From: Termitomyces sp. T153
Taxonomy: Eukaryota; Basidiomycota; Agaricomycetes; Agaricales; Lyophyllaceae
Assembly: GCA_018296165.2 (NCBI GenBank)
Contig: JACKQL020000014.1
Coordinates: 620,001 to 684,000, forward strand
Reading direction: 5' to 3'
Length of the DNA: 64,000 nt
Shown here: positions 1-11,382 of the stretch, piece by piece
Layout of the letters: the number at the start of each line of letters is the position of its first letter
How positions within the stretch are numbered: the stretch's first letter is position 1
Translations under genes and position numbers: made by a program
Notes under the pieces: model-generated
The model's input: only the letters and a program-made list of their open reading frames with translations
What the model was told of the DNA's origin: nothing
The model's database searches: none

Positions 1-216
1 GAAACCCTACGTTGATACGGGGTCAGCATGCTTACGTTGATAGGCAGAATGGTTGTAAAGGAGACTTACAGGCCCTGTTAATACTTGCTTGCTACCCGAG
101 CTCCAGGTGCCCACGAGACTTGTCGCATTGTGAATAGCATCGTAGACGATGTCTTGTGAGTATGTCGAGGGTGCGAGTGATGCAATGGTCAGGCAAAGGA
201 GTGGTGTAAGGATCAT
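1..216 (-). CDS. ROT1: ROT1 homologue, ER folding factor (5' end only, cut by window edge)
   Basis: The start codon is at 216 and exon 1 (216-70) encodes 49 residues. A hydrophobic signal peptide (MILTPLLCLTIASLAPSTYS) is followed by QDIVYDAIHNAT and GTWSSGSKQVLTG, the conserved opening of fungal ROT1. A GT donor lies at 69-68 and an AG acceptor at 8-7, leaving a 63-nt intron. The next codons, GGT TTC, continue the family pattern LTG-x-GF. ROT1 is an essential ER chaperone of ascomycetes and basidiomycetes needed for cell-wall beta-1,6-glucan synthesis and for folding glycoproteins; that role is family knowledge. The rest of the gene lies to the left of the window, so length and C-terminal anchor cannot be judged. 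Confidence 0.85.
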
Positions 217-937
217 GATGTGAAAGGTCCTGTCTATGAATCTCTGGAGATGGAGGGTCGTTCTAATGGATAAAGGAGAGACTCCCTGGATGACGGATGC
301 TAGCTTGAAGAACGAAGGAAAAGGCGGAAGAGGACGAGAATGTCGACGGGCTGCGCAACAGCGGAGAAGAAGAGAGTTGTTTGCACATGTTTAGACCGCC
401 CTCTGTTTTGGTTGTGATCGTTGTTACCAAGTTACTATATTTTATGTTACTATATTTGATATCTACCCACGCCGTATAGATAACAGCTATATATGTTGTC
501 CCATCGCTGGCAACGGTTGGGATGGCCATTTAATGTGTCAATGTCATAAGTACTTTCAATAGAACGCGTCATGTTTGGGCATGAAACCTATTGCACTGTG
601 GCACAAGTCCAAAGTATTGGCAGAGTCGAAAGTATGCACGAATTGCGAACTGCAGCTAGCCGACGCGGCGGTGAACATGATTGGTCGGTCCTCTATGAAA
701 AATTGTTGGCTTTGCGACAACGGAGTACATATAAAAACGTCTATATAGGTTTACAGTAAATAAAGCTGCTGGCGACATCCACTCACACGCTGAGGTGTAG
801 GAGGACGGGTGTCTTGACTAAGCAAGAATATATGTGTGCAGTGGATCTCAGAAGCGCAGAGAGTAAATGATGTCCGTATCTGTGCGCGTGCATTTCGAAT
901 TGAGGATGAGAAGTAGAGAAAATGCTGTGTAATTCTT
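217..937. other. Intergenic: ROT1 upstream region and PRE7 3' flank
   Basis: No coding region is supported here. Open frames at 571-759 and 263-529 are short, lack family resemblance and show no splice continuity. The stretch must hold the ROT1 promoter (ROT1 starts at 216 and runs left) and the PRE7 polyadenylation region. A direct repeat of about 10 bp (tatattttat/tatatttgat type) near 425-460 is the only pattern seen. Confidence 0.5.
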
Positions 938-2141
938 TCAGTCCTTTTTCAGCTCCCGTCTTATCACAAACACCCTCTCGCCATCCTGAGTCGTCGTCAT
1001 TTCTTGGATACCCCGGACGTTGCCTAAGTTTTGGAGTGACGTGCTGCCCTTTGCAAGAACCACATACATCTCCAAACCGTCACCAACCTAAAGGAGGATA
1101 TATTAGAACGATCAGCCGGGAACACGTGACATGAGACTCGTACCTCAATGTGCCGCTCAGTCGCACTCGTGAAAGAATCAATCACGAGAGAAAGTACGGT
1201 CGACAGAGGCAGATGTGCAGGGAATGACGAGCCAGGAGCAGGTGTTTGATTCTTGTGATAGATCTAGAAGGGAAACAGAAGCGGCATCAGACACATCGAA
1301 GGTACAAAGTGCAAAAGAAAGTGCAAAAAAGTAAAATGGCGCGGGAATAAGTCGGTAAAGGATCGGGGTCCAATGGATGGCAAGGCCACGGGGACACATT
1401 TAATGGAAAGATAACAAGCTGTTCGCATTACGAAAACGCGTGGCTCAGACTTACCTGATTGTCCAAAAAGGGTTGAACAAGTGATTGTGCAGCACCTGCC
1501 GCACGACACGCCTCACGTTCATACGAACCCACAGGATCAAAAGAGTATACTGCGCCGGTACCTGGATAACAATACATTAACACTTGCGAACCAATATCGC
1601 GTGCACAGCGGAATCGGCCTGCCAAGAACAGGCCTTTGAGAACGGAGAGATGGATACATACCATCGTCCTCAATTCCTCCGAGGATGTTGTATACATAGT
1701 AGGGGAAGAAACGGCGAGCGTAGAGCATGGTTTGGATTAGACGAGCGATTGCACGGAGGGGCATATCTTTGGCATGTGCATGCCGATACCACTTCAACGA
1801 GCATTAGACATGTTAGGATCACACGAACTGATGACGCACTTCAAGACGCTGTCGAACACTCTTTACAAATATGTTACCATCTGCAGCAAATCCGTTCACG
1901 GCCAGCACTGCCTTGTCCGTCCTGGAAGCAGAGTCGTAAATCGGACACCAAGATAAATATGAACCAAAACACACAATTTGAAAACCTTCGGCGCATAGCG
2001 CGTCTGGATGCTGTAACCTTCACTCTGTCTGGTGTCACCTGCGATGACAGTGAAGTCGGCGCCTGCAATGGCCAAAATAGTACCGCCGTTTTCTGAGTAG
2101 GGATTGAACTGGCGCTGCTGTGACTGGGCGAGGGAAACCAT
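938..2141 (-). CDS. PRE7: 20S proteasome subunit beta-6 (PRE7 / PSMB1)
   Basis: Six exons keep frame: 2141-1975, 1921-1840, 1791-1662, 1561-1455, 1263-1144 and 1087-938, giving 251 aa, close to yeast and human beta-6. Recognisable blocks are [16 protein letters not shown] at the N terminus, [28 protein letters not shown] across the first junction, [29 protein letters not shown] and [19 protein letters not shown]. Beta-6 is a non-catalytic member of the beta ring of the 20S core; it belongs to the Ntn-hydrolase fold but does not supply an active-site threonine. All introns are 48-191 nt with GT-AG ends. The gene is transcribed toward ROT1 and is a standard housekeeping gene with nothing odd except the longest intron (1454-1264). 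Confidence 0.96.
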
Positions 2142-2495
2142 AAGGAAAGGTTGGGAACAGTGAGGGGGAGAGTGGATTAAAGAATGGACGGCCTTTTGGA
2201 ATGGGAGTGGATAAAGGCCGCGTAACGCGTCTATCCGTGGGAAATCCTGACTGATTTATCTCCAGACTTTTTACCCCTTTTTGAGCACTCTTCTATGACC
2301 CACACTCCTCGACTCTTAAGTCCACCTCCTGGAATTCACCCCGTCATTGTCCGATTATAGATCTCTCGTTATTCCATATGTTTCTGCCGTCATTTCGAAC
2401 ACGACTCTCCGTCTTTCATCACAATCTTATATTCACCGAGAATTCCCCGTCGGGTAGGTGTCTAAACGCGGCATCGTCTCGTTTTCTGAGTAGCA

Positions 2496-2706
2496 ATTCT
2501 TCGCTCAGTTCGTTCAGTTCACATTTTCAACGCCGAGGACATTCGGAAATCCCCGCGAACTGCAAACGAAGAATTGAGGGTAAGTACGTAACCAGTTCAC
2601 AAAGAATCCGATGTCAGAAACGAGAATTCGCCGGCTTTTCGGCAGTTCATCAGACAATGCTGACATTTCTCTCCAAAATGTGAACTGAAAGAGATGGACG
2701 AAGAAT
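2496..2706. repeat. Imperfect inverted repeat, 32-nt arms, 147-nt spacer
   Basis: The left arm, 2496-2527, begins attcttcg and ends ttcagttcacatttt. The right arm, 2675-2706, carries the reverse complement of both blocks, aaaatgtgaactgaa and cgaagaat, with a divergent middle of about 9 nt. A second perfect pair of 10-nt arms (caattcttcg near 2494 and cgaagaattg near 2567) is nested inside. The arrangement could be a small MITE or a strong hairpin. No target-site duplication was found. Confidence 0.5.
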
Positions 2707-4218
2707 AGAGCACCCTAGTAACAGTGCTTCCGACGCGTGAGGTTGTTGTCATAATCCCGGTCTTTGGCGAGACGCCGGAGAATGAACTGTATTGTAAACG
2801 GCTTCTCATCTCCGGCTGTTCATGAGTTCGTGGAGCATAGCATTAAGCATTACGATACCGCGAAAAATGGGTGTCCGGAGCGCAAGTTCGTTTCCTTGGT
2901 GGTCTACAATTACCTCACAAAATGACAATCGATAGGATAATTTCCCATCCCTGTGGGTTGATCCGGTTTTTCAGAAAGACGTGTGAAAATTGTTTTTCCA
3001 TCCCTTCGTATGGGTGGCTCCCACTCTCTCATGCCGTGTACCTTTGCAGCAAGCACGTGCAAGCTTCCATTGGACCTCTCACGCATTGCGCGAATATGGT
3101 ATTCGCAGCGTTATTGATCACCTTCCATACCACACATTTCTGTCAAGTATCAAACTAGTATTTTGATCTTATTACCCACCGTTATTCTTATCGTGGTGTC
3201 CATCGTTCTTTGTCAGTCGTTCCATTTACCTGTGCCCGTTTCTCATGGAGAGGCTTGCTTGACGTAAGTACTGTATCTCAGGCTATTTACAACCGAAACG
3301 AAAAGCAATCAGACATTGTGTCAAATGTGTTCACCGCAACAGTTCCCCCAATAGTCAGGCCTTTCTCCTTTTCCGTACGCGCCTCGCTCACAAACTAACC
3401 CGCCATAAGAAGATCTGCGACCCGTCCAGAAGTTTCAATTTTGCATCCAACCGGTCCATGGCCTGAGCTTTCCTGAAGCGACCTGCTAACATCCGTTTGA
3501 GACTCTGATTCAAGTTCAAGCTGCCCCCAGGAGTCTTGCGTATGTAGAAGTGTCGTATCGCAATCGTCTGTTAGAGTCTGATCTGTAGAGTCCACGGGAT
3601 GCTCGGCTCGACCAAAATTTGTGAGCCGCTTGAATGTCATACATCATGCAACCACGGCTAGTGTGTGAGAAATGCCTCAGTCTTCTATCGCTCGCGCGGC
3701 TGTCAACCGTGTATCCTTGCATCAGTACGATTTGTTCAATTTACGATATTAGCAGTCAAATCGCCAGCCATAGCAATGTACATGTGGACGACGTTCTTCA
3801 CTTTGTTTCTCGGAAGGCAACATCACCGAAACTTTAAGGGTTCTTCCTTCGACGAAAGACACACAGCATTTCTTGTTGTGGAAGCTCTCACGGAAGAAAA
3901 ACAGGCGACCATCGTGGCTGCAGCGGTTCGCGTTCCACAAGCACAAGGTCAGGCTATATATCTGTCTTGCTCCAACGAAAAATCTGCATTGTTTCCGCGG
4001 TCATTGGTATTTTTCGAGACCTATAGCTTCCGTATGGTAGTGAATATAGATTCACTCCCACCACGGTCATCGACCTTTCGAAACCGGATCCGTTTGGCCC
4101 CACAGATACTCGAAGATCAGCATATTGATTGTGCTTGTGGTGGTGGGAATGGGAACCATGAGACGCTCTTGAAATGACCCCCTTTCCATGTATTTCCTTT
4201 TTTTTACCAGTGATATTT

Positions 4219-4286
4219 GGCTCCCATGCTCGAGGTCAATCCAAAAAAATTAGGCTCCCATGCTCGAGGTCAATCCGAAAAAATTA
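4219..4286. repeat. Two-copy 34-bp tandem repeat
   Basis: Copies at 4219-4252 and 4253-4286 begin ggctcccatgctcgaggtc and differ at one base (an a/g change before the A-rich tail). This is a recent local duplication in non-coding DNA. Confidence 0.9.
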
Positions 4287-4683
4287 TGTTCAGTTTGACG
4301 CGTGGCGTATTGAATTTCGCCACTCTCAGTAAAAGCGAGTTCGAGGTGATCTTCAAATATACGAGAATAGCTTTGGTTACACCGATATATCAGTGATTCT
4401 GCTGCCGCAATTCTTCCGATGATACTCCATGATAACGACAACGACGGAACGGTGGCGCCGTTACTAAACAGCCGTTGACTGGTGTTCTTCTTGATCACCG
4501 GTAAGCACGGGTATACACGAGCTAGTCAAGCTCCCACCAGACTCGAGGAGACAAAGAAACGATGCGAGTCAAAGGATCGACGTATGTAGTACGCACCCCC
4601 GATTGTTCATGGGTCGTGGTCGGGACAGGATATCATTCTAAGTATGGATATCGAATTCAAACACGTGTTAAACTCCACACTAT

Positions 4684-4741
4684 CTACGCGATCACATAAT
4701 CTCCGTACGTACCTACGCGATCACATAATTACTGTACGTAC
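4684..4741. repeat. Two-copy 29-bp tandem repeat with GTAC palindromes
   Basis: Copies at 4684-4712 and 4713-4741 begin ctacgcgatcacataat and end gtacgtac, differing at about four central bases. Each contains the palindrome cgtacg. No gene lies within 500 bp, so any regulatory role is unproven. Confidence 0.85.
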
Positions 4742-5349
4742 CCAGATAAAAGGAAGCTGTGACGGACGTGTCTACCACTGATAACGCAGACCCACTGCCA
4801 TAGCGAAGTATCTACGGGAACACGACATTCAATTGTTGAATTATACGTCGGATGCCACTGGATCAAGCTGGCCATATGCATGAAGCATGTCAGAAAGAAG
4901 ACTGAGTATTTCCTCTCTTTGATAAGGTCACCCTAAAATGCTCTTAGAGCCTCTACCATTGCCACAATCGTCGACTGCTACTATATCAGCACGCTTATCA
5001 ATTGAAGTAGAAGTGTTCATACACGGAAAGTACCTTTGCATTTTGCATTCTACATAGACGTCTATATTTATGAGTCCTGTTCCTGAAAGTTTCTTGATTT
5101 CCGCATCAGAACTGTTATATCTCAGTCTTTGGGTGGCGTATGGGCTAGGAACCGATCGTTGATAACGAAATGTACACTGGGAAAGAGATGACCCGAGATG
5201 ACACATCACACCTTGTCCGACGGTACCTCTGAAACACGTCGGGACAAGCCGACTACATAATTCCAAACTGTGACAACCAAAGGCTATTTATGGCATGAGG
5301 ATTCGATGTACAGACAAAGCAATAAAAGTTCGGGATAGCAGTGCCGGTT

Positions 5350-7141
5350 TTAGTCAAATATGTCAACACCCCAGTCCTTGCTTGGGTCTACGCTGCGCTC
5401 AGGCCTATGGGATGCAGCGGCTTCCTCCAATTTGTTCGCTAGTGCAGGGGGAAGTGTAGTGACTGGAAAGTAATAAAGAATCAATGCGCGCGAATGGTTG
5501 GTAAGAGGGGCTAGAAAACGTTAATCCTTACTTTGCAAATTCTCAATGATGCGAGAGGGAGTCACGCTCTTGGGTAGAACGACGTTCTATAAACCAGCGG
5601 CTTGTCTCATCATATTCCACGGGGAACAAAGAAACTATGACGCACACCACGTTGGACTTGCCATGATAGAAGGACCTGGGCGGGTGTGATACCTAGTTCA
5701 GCAGCAATTTCTTTCACCTAGGACAATTTTGGAGACATTACTGTAGCAAACATAGAATCTTGAATAGTGATAGGACCTACCACAGGTACTGCAAGAGAGT
5801 CCTTCACGCGACCATTGCCTCCAAAAGGAGAATAGGCTTCGAGGAGCAAATTATTGTCTTTGGCCCACTAGAAAGACGTATGGTCAGAGCAAAGAGAAGA
5901 GAATGATAATTATTTTACAGACCTCAATGAGCTCGGGTTGTGGATTCCAGTAATTGAGTTCGACCCGGCGAAGCAAGGACAGAAAAGTACACGGAGATGG
6001 CTAGTGGGTAGGGTACTTACCTGATTGACTGCAGGCTTGTATTTGAGGGGGTTACCAGTAAGATTCTGGATTCTACAAGGTAGAGTCACATGAGCAAACA
6101 ATTTCGACGACAAAGATAAAAAAAACTACCTCCGAATGTTGAAGCTTCCAGCATGTTTTTAGAATTGTACTTGCAAGGATAGCTGGACGAGGGCTCACTT
6201 GCTAATTCCAATGTTTCTAACCTTGCCTTTTTCAACCATCTCCTCAAGCTTCTGCCAAGTCGGATAGGGATTGGCAGTGAGTTCCTTGTCGAGTGACGAG
6301 TCAGCATTTTGTGCAACAGGCCTGGAAGTGAAATAACTTTGAGTTTCTGATTATGGGGGAAATGAAGAAGACGATAACCAGTGAATCAAATAGAGGTCAA
6401 GATAATCCGTTTGAAGACGCGCCAAACTCTCGTCAAGAGCAAATTCAACATCCTCCGGCGCGTGGAACGTGTTCCAAAGCTAAATTGAGACGCATATCAG
6501 TGTTGAACAAAGATTCATGTCAATGTTCGTCCATACTTTCGAAGTCAACCATATGTCTTTCCGTGGGACCCCGCTAGTTCTGATCGCCTCACCGACTTCG
6601 GCTTCGTTCTATTGACGTATTATTACCATGATTGTGAGTTTGAATTTTCGTATGAACACACCCCATAGGTCCAAGCCCCATCAATGTGTCTATAACCAGC
6701 TTTCAAGGCAGTCTACAATATCTGTGAGGCAATTGAACAAGATGCGCTTTGATTGGTGATTAACCTGCACAGCAAGGCCAACTTCATTCTTGCTCGCCTT
6801 CCAGACGCCTGTGGTATTAGCAAGTGGTATGAGAAGGACGAACGTTGTTATAACGTAGGTTTACCAAGCGCAACAGAAGGTATTTTGTCTCCAGAAGGCA
6901 AAGTGTAATAAATTGGCAGCTCAGTTCGGCTGCTATAAAAGCCTTTATGGCATCCTCCGAAGAGTATCGGGGGCCCAATGCCCAAAATGTATTGGATGCC
7001 GTACAACGTGGTTATGACGATTGTGGACAAAGTGAGGATACGAATGAATTTGTGATATTTTTCAGGCCTGTTATTTATTCCAGTTACTGCTTTCAAGTAT
7101 GGTTCGTCACTCGGGACACACTGATAAGTTGGCAAAGACAT
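5350..7141 (-). CDS. Membrane-anchored aldo/keto reductase, 13 exons
   Basis: The model 7141-6865, 6808-6765, 6712-6662, 6608-6537, 6479-6379, 6321-6199, 6144-6130, 6072-6021, 5964-5923, 5867-5781, 5717-5646, 5586-5532, 5462-5350 is in frame throughout (367 aa). The AKR tetrad is visible: Asp in GYRHIDGAW, Tyr in TYGNEAEVG, Lys in TSKLWN and His in [28 protein letters not shown] and [10 protein letters not shown] are further family blocks. The enzyme reduces carbonyls with NADPH; the substrate is unknown. About 75 residues precede the barrel and include a hydrophobic span (residues 33-58), suggesting a single-pass anchor. Exon 7 is only 15 nt. The intron at 6020-5965 starts with GT but ends with GG where AG is expected. 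A TAG at 6715-6713 belongs to an acceptor, not to the coding frame. Confidence 0.85.
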
Positions 7142-8043
7142 GATGATGAGTTGTAGGATAAGTGAGCTAACTTGTAGATATCGTCGGTCCCAGTCGGGCC
7201 TTGGGAAAGTGGCTGTGTGGCTATTATATGCGAGCGACTTTGAGATTATGCTGACTAAGGTTGACCAATGCTGACATAAGAACTGCCTTTTAAGGGTGAA
7301 CACATATGAGTTGGCTGTTTTTTGCACTTTAACCAAGTTTCTTTGAAAAAAATTATAGTAGGCAACTTGGATGAATATATACTATATTTGTACATGTGAA
7401 ACACCTGCAGGTGTGAAAAAGGCCAAACACAATTTAGTGGACACTGTTACAATGTTACAATTCAGATATCTACCTCCACTAAATAATAGCCAAGGACAAA
7501 TCATTAATGAAATGCCTTGGTAGACCTAGTATTAAGTATAAGAGAACAAAAGGCATAAGCACAACTACTAAATAAGGGGCAAGTGGGATAGCATCAAAAC
7601 CCTGGTGGGGAAAGCTTGCCACCACTGCAGGTAAGATACACTTGGTGGTGCATGGGACTATTTGATAGAAGGATAAGCCAACATGATGTAAGTAAATTAT
7701 AGGCCACAGTCACTGGCCACCATGCATTGGACTTGGCCCCATATCCAGCCAGCAATATGAACATTCACAGTGATTCATCCTTGTTTCCAACTCCTAGTGG
7801 ACAATGTACACAACAGCAAAGGTGCACATGGCCTTTTTTGGATTGATGGTGCATAAGTGCTGGTGCCAGATGATGGCTGGAAGGTGGAATTCAGAAGGGG
7901 AATGGTTGCTAAAGTGATAAGCATGCTTGATGGGCTGAGTTTGCTTGCAACAGTGCAGATGAAAGTGACAGAGGCAATGAGCATCCTAAAACTTGAAGGG
8001 GAGCTCAGCCTTATTGATGAGGATGTGAGAAGTGGTGGGGTGT

Positions 8044-8448
8044 TGTAAGGGAACAAATATTCTGCAGATAAAGATAAACCTGATGAAAGGCAAGTGGACA
8101 CAAGCAATGAGCAAGAGTCAAAGGAGCACAAGGCAGCTAAGGGTCAGGCAAGGGGCAAGTGCAGCAAGCCAAGTATGAGTAGCAAGGCTGGAGTTCTTAT
8201 AGTTGGTTCAATGTGTAGGCCAGGAGAACACTGCTATTGTTTGGTCAAAGGATATTCTATCCTGCTGACTGGCTTATATACTACATCTGTGGCTATGACT
8301 ACAAAGGGCTGACTAATACTGACTGAAGGGTGCAGAGGCTTGGTGGCCAGTTAGTCAGCCATGCTAGAGATGATGCTATGCCTATGACTAAGGCCAGATA
8401 GAGTCAGAGTTACCCATGAGAGTTACTTAACAAGGTCATTCCCTTACA
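8044..8448. repeat. LTR-like block (405 bp) with 10-bp inverted ends
   Basis: The segment starts tgtaagggaa and ends ttcccttaca, a perfect 10-bp inverted pair inside TG...CA ends, the usual LTR layout. A TATA-like ttatata lies at about 8272. A purine-rich run (gagagggggtga on the minus strand) directly abuts the right edge, as a polypurine tract would for a minus-strand element; a weaker one (agtggtggggtg) abuts the left edge. No flanking duplication and no second copy were found, so it may be a lone or truncated LTR. Confidence 0.45.
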
Positions 8449-9899
8449 TCACCCCCTCTCAAGGTTTGTCAACCCAACAAACAGTGTTACCTTCCCTATT
8501 ATGGGCAACTGCAACAAGCAGTGCAACATGATGCTGTAGCATAATGTTCAAAAGTATAGTCAATGATTGGAGTTCAAAGTGCCAGGCTCCAGGGTAGAGA
8601 GGGCTATAGTGGAAGTTGTGTCCATTATAGAAGCTGGTGTGGCCCCCATGTGAATGCTCAACATCAGTGAGCCCAGAGGGAGAGACAGGGTCAGCTGGAT
8701 AGGAAGGGTAGCAGCTGGGGTCAGAGGCTGAGAGTCTGTTACAACCCACTCTCTGGACCCCCAACCTTGTTCCTAACCTGCTTGCTTCCCTGAGCCCTCC
8801 CCAACACCCTATCAAACTCCCCCAACCCTCATTCACCCTTTGCACCCACTCTGAGTAGCTCTGACACTTCTCTGGCAAACCCTGATGGCCTCCTGGCTAA
8901 CTCCAATGCCTTCTCTGCAGCCGTCAATGCTTTCCTCAACTCCTCTGAGCCCCTGGGACCCTTCCCACTATTCCTAACTCTGGCACATGTCACCAACTCA
9001 TCTTCCTAGTTTGCTCAACCAGCCCCAAAGCATCACAATGATCCTGGAGCAGCCCACATCCCCAACTGATTCCATCAGAGTGTCACTGCAGCCTGCCCCT
9101 AATCACAACCAACACCCATCAACTCTGCATGGCTCTGTCAAGCCCTGCTGCCACACCTGCTGTCCCCCAGAGCTCTCCAGTAATCAGTATATAAGTTGTA
9201 GAGTAGCACCTCATACTCTAGTTTTGATATTGCCTTGACTGGTTACTTATGTCTTGTGTTTCTTTCTGTCTCCATTTTATTTTTAGTCTCAAATCTATTT
9301 CTTTTCTCTGTTCCATCTTGTCTTGTCTCTGTCTTGCCTCAACTGTCTCTATTTCCTTTGTTTTTCTAAGTCCCTTCCCTCTCCGACATCATTACAAACT
9401 CTGCGCATGCACTATGACCTTCAAACATTCTTATGACAACTCTGGGACCTCACCTCTCATTTGGCCCTGGCACCCATCAGTCTTGATTGATCCCCCATCA
9501 AACTCTGGCTCTGCTCCCATCACTTGCAAAGCCTCCATGTACCCTGCATTCTATTTATATGCCCATGAACTTGTTCCTGATGCCTGCCCAAGCACAATGT
9601 TTAATATACTTGGTCTTAGACTTCTCTGGACCACTCCAGACTTGCTTGGACTACTTTCTTTGGCTTCTCTTTGCAAGTCCCTATCATTTGTGCCACCTTC
9701 AGGATGCTGGGTTATAAGTGCAGGACATTGCATCTGCCTAGTAAGGACTTGCCAGTGTAGCTGAGCCTCCATAGTCAGCAGAACCTGATAGAGTCCTCTA
9801 ATATTAGACTAGTAGCCAAGTAAGGTAGAAGATGTGGGATCTTTCAAAGATGCCAGCACAGCAACTGCCAGCATGACATTGCCTGCATGTCACTTCTGC

Positions 9900-10486
9900 A
9901 GTACACAGACTCACTTCTTAGCTATCTACTTTTTAATAACCACAAAGGCTTTTCCAGTCTGTTGATTAGAGTTCCTGATAAAGACATACTAGCAGTCTCC
10001 TCCAGCTGAGCCAACTATAAAGGCAGCCAAGTGGGTGCTGGAGATGTCTAGGGCTTGTTTAAGGCCCTGCTCCTGGTGACCAACCATGTGCACAATAAGA
10101 GAGTCAGGGAGTTTGAGTGCACACTTGAAATGTAGGGTACAGCTATCCATAAAAGGTAGGTCCCAAGCAAGGGGGCTGGTGAGGGGAGCATTAGAAGTAG
10201 AGCACACTACATGTCATGGAATGTGAGAGGCGGGCATGGTAAGAGTTTTGATAGTTGACTTGGGCTTTGGCTGCTTAGGAGGAGCTGATTGCATGGCTTT
10301 GCCCAAAGGGACCATGTGGCTACTCATACTAGGCTGTGAGGCTGTTTGGGTGGCAGCAACAGTAACAACAGGTGCCAGCATATGACCAGACTCAAGCACT
10401 GCTAATCTGCTCTCAAGTCCTGCCACAAGAGTTAACAGTCTCTTAATAGTGTTGGTAAAATTGGACAAGGCAGCAGAGGATGACAT
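9900..10486 (-). pseudogene. Decayed minus-strand frame of unknown retroelement type
   Basis: Two adjacent minus-strand frames, 10486-10214 and 10207-9989, read almost end to end. The first shows a leucine-rich N terminus (FTNTIKRLLTLVAGLESRL) followed by an Ala/Pro/Lys-rich region. The second contains a denser block including LAWDLPFMDS, MVGHQEQGLKQALDIS and FIVGSAGGDC. After one stop the same frame continues with YVFIRNSNQQTGKAFVVI to about 9900. The order of a coiled N terminus then a compact domain is reminiscent of a structural protein of a retroelement, but I do not recognise the family. Interruptions are mostly TAG/TGA codons consistent with base decay. Confidence 0.35.
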
Positions 10487-10857
10487 AGAGTCTTGAGGTT
10501 AGGGTGAGACCAAAGGTAGGTTGCAGAGGTGCTGTGGGCTAGAAATGCAGACAGTGTAGGGGACTGATGCAGATGATAGGCATGATAGGCATCAGACAGG
10601 AACCATCTGCTGAGTGGCCTCAGCAGTTTTGTGAAGGTGGGTGGCTTTTAGGGAGGAATGTGTGTCAATGAGGTTGAAAAAATTGTCATTGTGGATGTCA
10701 TGATGTGGCAGTCAGAGTACAAAACCCCACATATAGTAGTAGAATGAAATTGAGCCTATCAATGGCAACAACAGTCCAGTTCCTCATAGCAGCCAGAACA
10801 ACCAACCAATGCATCCACTAGAGCCCAATCCCACAAGTGCAGGTGAGGGTGATGGTT

Positions 10858-10890
<33 letters not shown>

Positions 10891-10891
10891 G
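10858..10891. repeat. TTG microsatellite, about 11 units
   Basis: An uninterrupted run of TTG triplets lies between gatggtta and gatcttcatg. It sits in CpG-depleted repeat DNA and is outside any supported reading frame. Confidence 0.95.
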
Positions 10892-11382
10892 ATCTTCATG
10901 CCTCACATGTTTTTTGACACAACATGACCAAATATTGGAGGTTTCCAAGATGTTGACTAACAAGCTTATTAGTAAATCCTTAACCACATTGAGCTATTGA
11001 TATATTGGATATCTCATCATGCAAGTTAATTTCAATGGTTTTTGACTATTAAAATGCTGAACAATTGATGTCTCAGGCATACAAACAAACCACCTACTAC
11101 TCCTAGAAGCCAAAGGCAATAAGCTAGGATTCAAAGAAGATTTGAACAGTTACAAATGACAGATCCTGATGATTGTTATGGATATAGAAATATTAGATTT
11201 TTAGAACAGATCAGTACTGTGGTTGCCCCATCACTTCAATTTGGGTCTGGGGGTATGGGAACTGAATTAATCAATCTATGGGATCTGGAGGTTTGAGACC
11301 TATAGCCACTGCTTTTGGCTCTTCAGAAAGACCTATTAGGCAGCTAGCACCTGCTGATAATCCATTTTCTATGGTCATCTCT

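Larger units (their letters stand above)
2142..5349. other. Gene-poor 3.2-kb interval with several short repeats
   Basis: I could not support a gene here. The longest open frames are 3665-4177 (+, 170 codons), 3395-3640 (-) and 4928-5266 (-, 112 codons). None resembles a known family or joins to a neighbour by splice signals. The interval contains a 32-nt imperfect inverted repeat near 2496-2706 and two tandem duplications at 4219-4286 and 4684-4741. CpG content is normal, unlike the islands further right. The part next to 2141 must include the PRE7 promoter. Confidence 0.5.
7341..11230. other. Unidentified repeat-derived sequence left of the Helitron remnant
   Basis: No intact gene is present. 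Open frames such as 7857-8048 (+), 8459-8878 (-) and 9249-9764 (+) are short, lack family signatures and sit in CpG-depleted DNA. The block contains an LTR-like segment (8044-8448), a decayed minus-strand frame (about 9900-10486) and a TTG microsatellite. It probably represents one or more degraded retroelements, but I could not assign a superfamily. Confidence 0.45.

Noticed and set aside
3665..4177. 170-codon forward frame
   Set aside because: No family resemblance, unusual composition, no splice-linked partner; treated as chance in gene-poor DNA.
4928..5266. 112-codon minus frame next to the aldo/keto reductase
   Set aside because: No recognisable domain, and the reductase already ends cleanly at 5350; no splice junction links them.
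6713..6715. In-frame TAG after the second exon of the aldo/keto reductase, suggesting a pseudogene
   Set aside because: Moving the acceptor to the AG of that TAG restores the [14 protein letters not shown] block and the frame, so the codon is intronic.
8737..9245. tgttacaaccc start resembling an LTR terminus
   Set aside because: A minus-strand frame reads through the supposed border, and no matching CA end or target duplication was found.
9249..9764. 171-codon forward frame rich in Ser, Leu and Cys
   Set aside because: Lies in CpG-depleted repeat DNA opposite weak minus-strand frames and has no domain signature.
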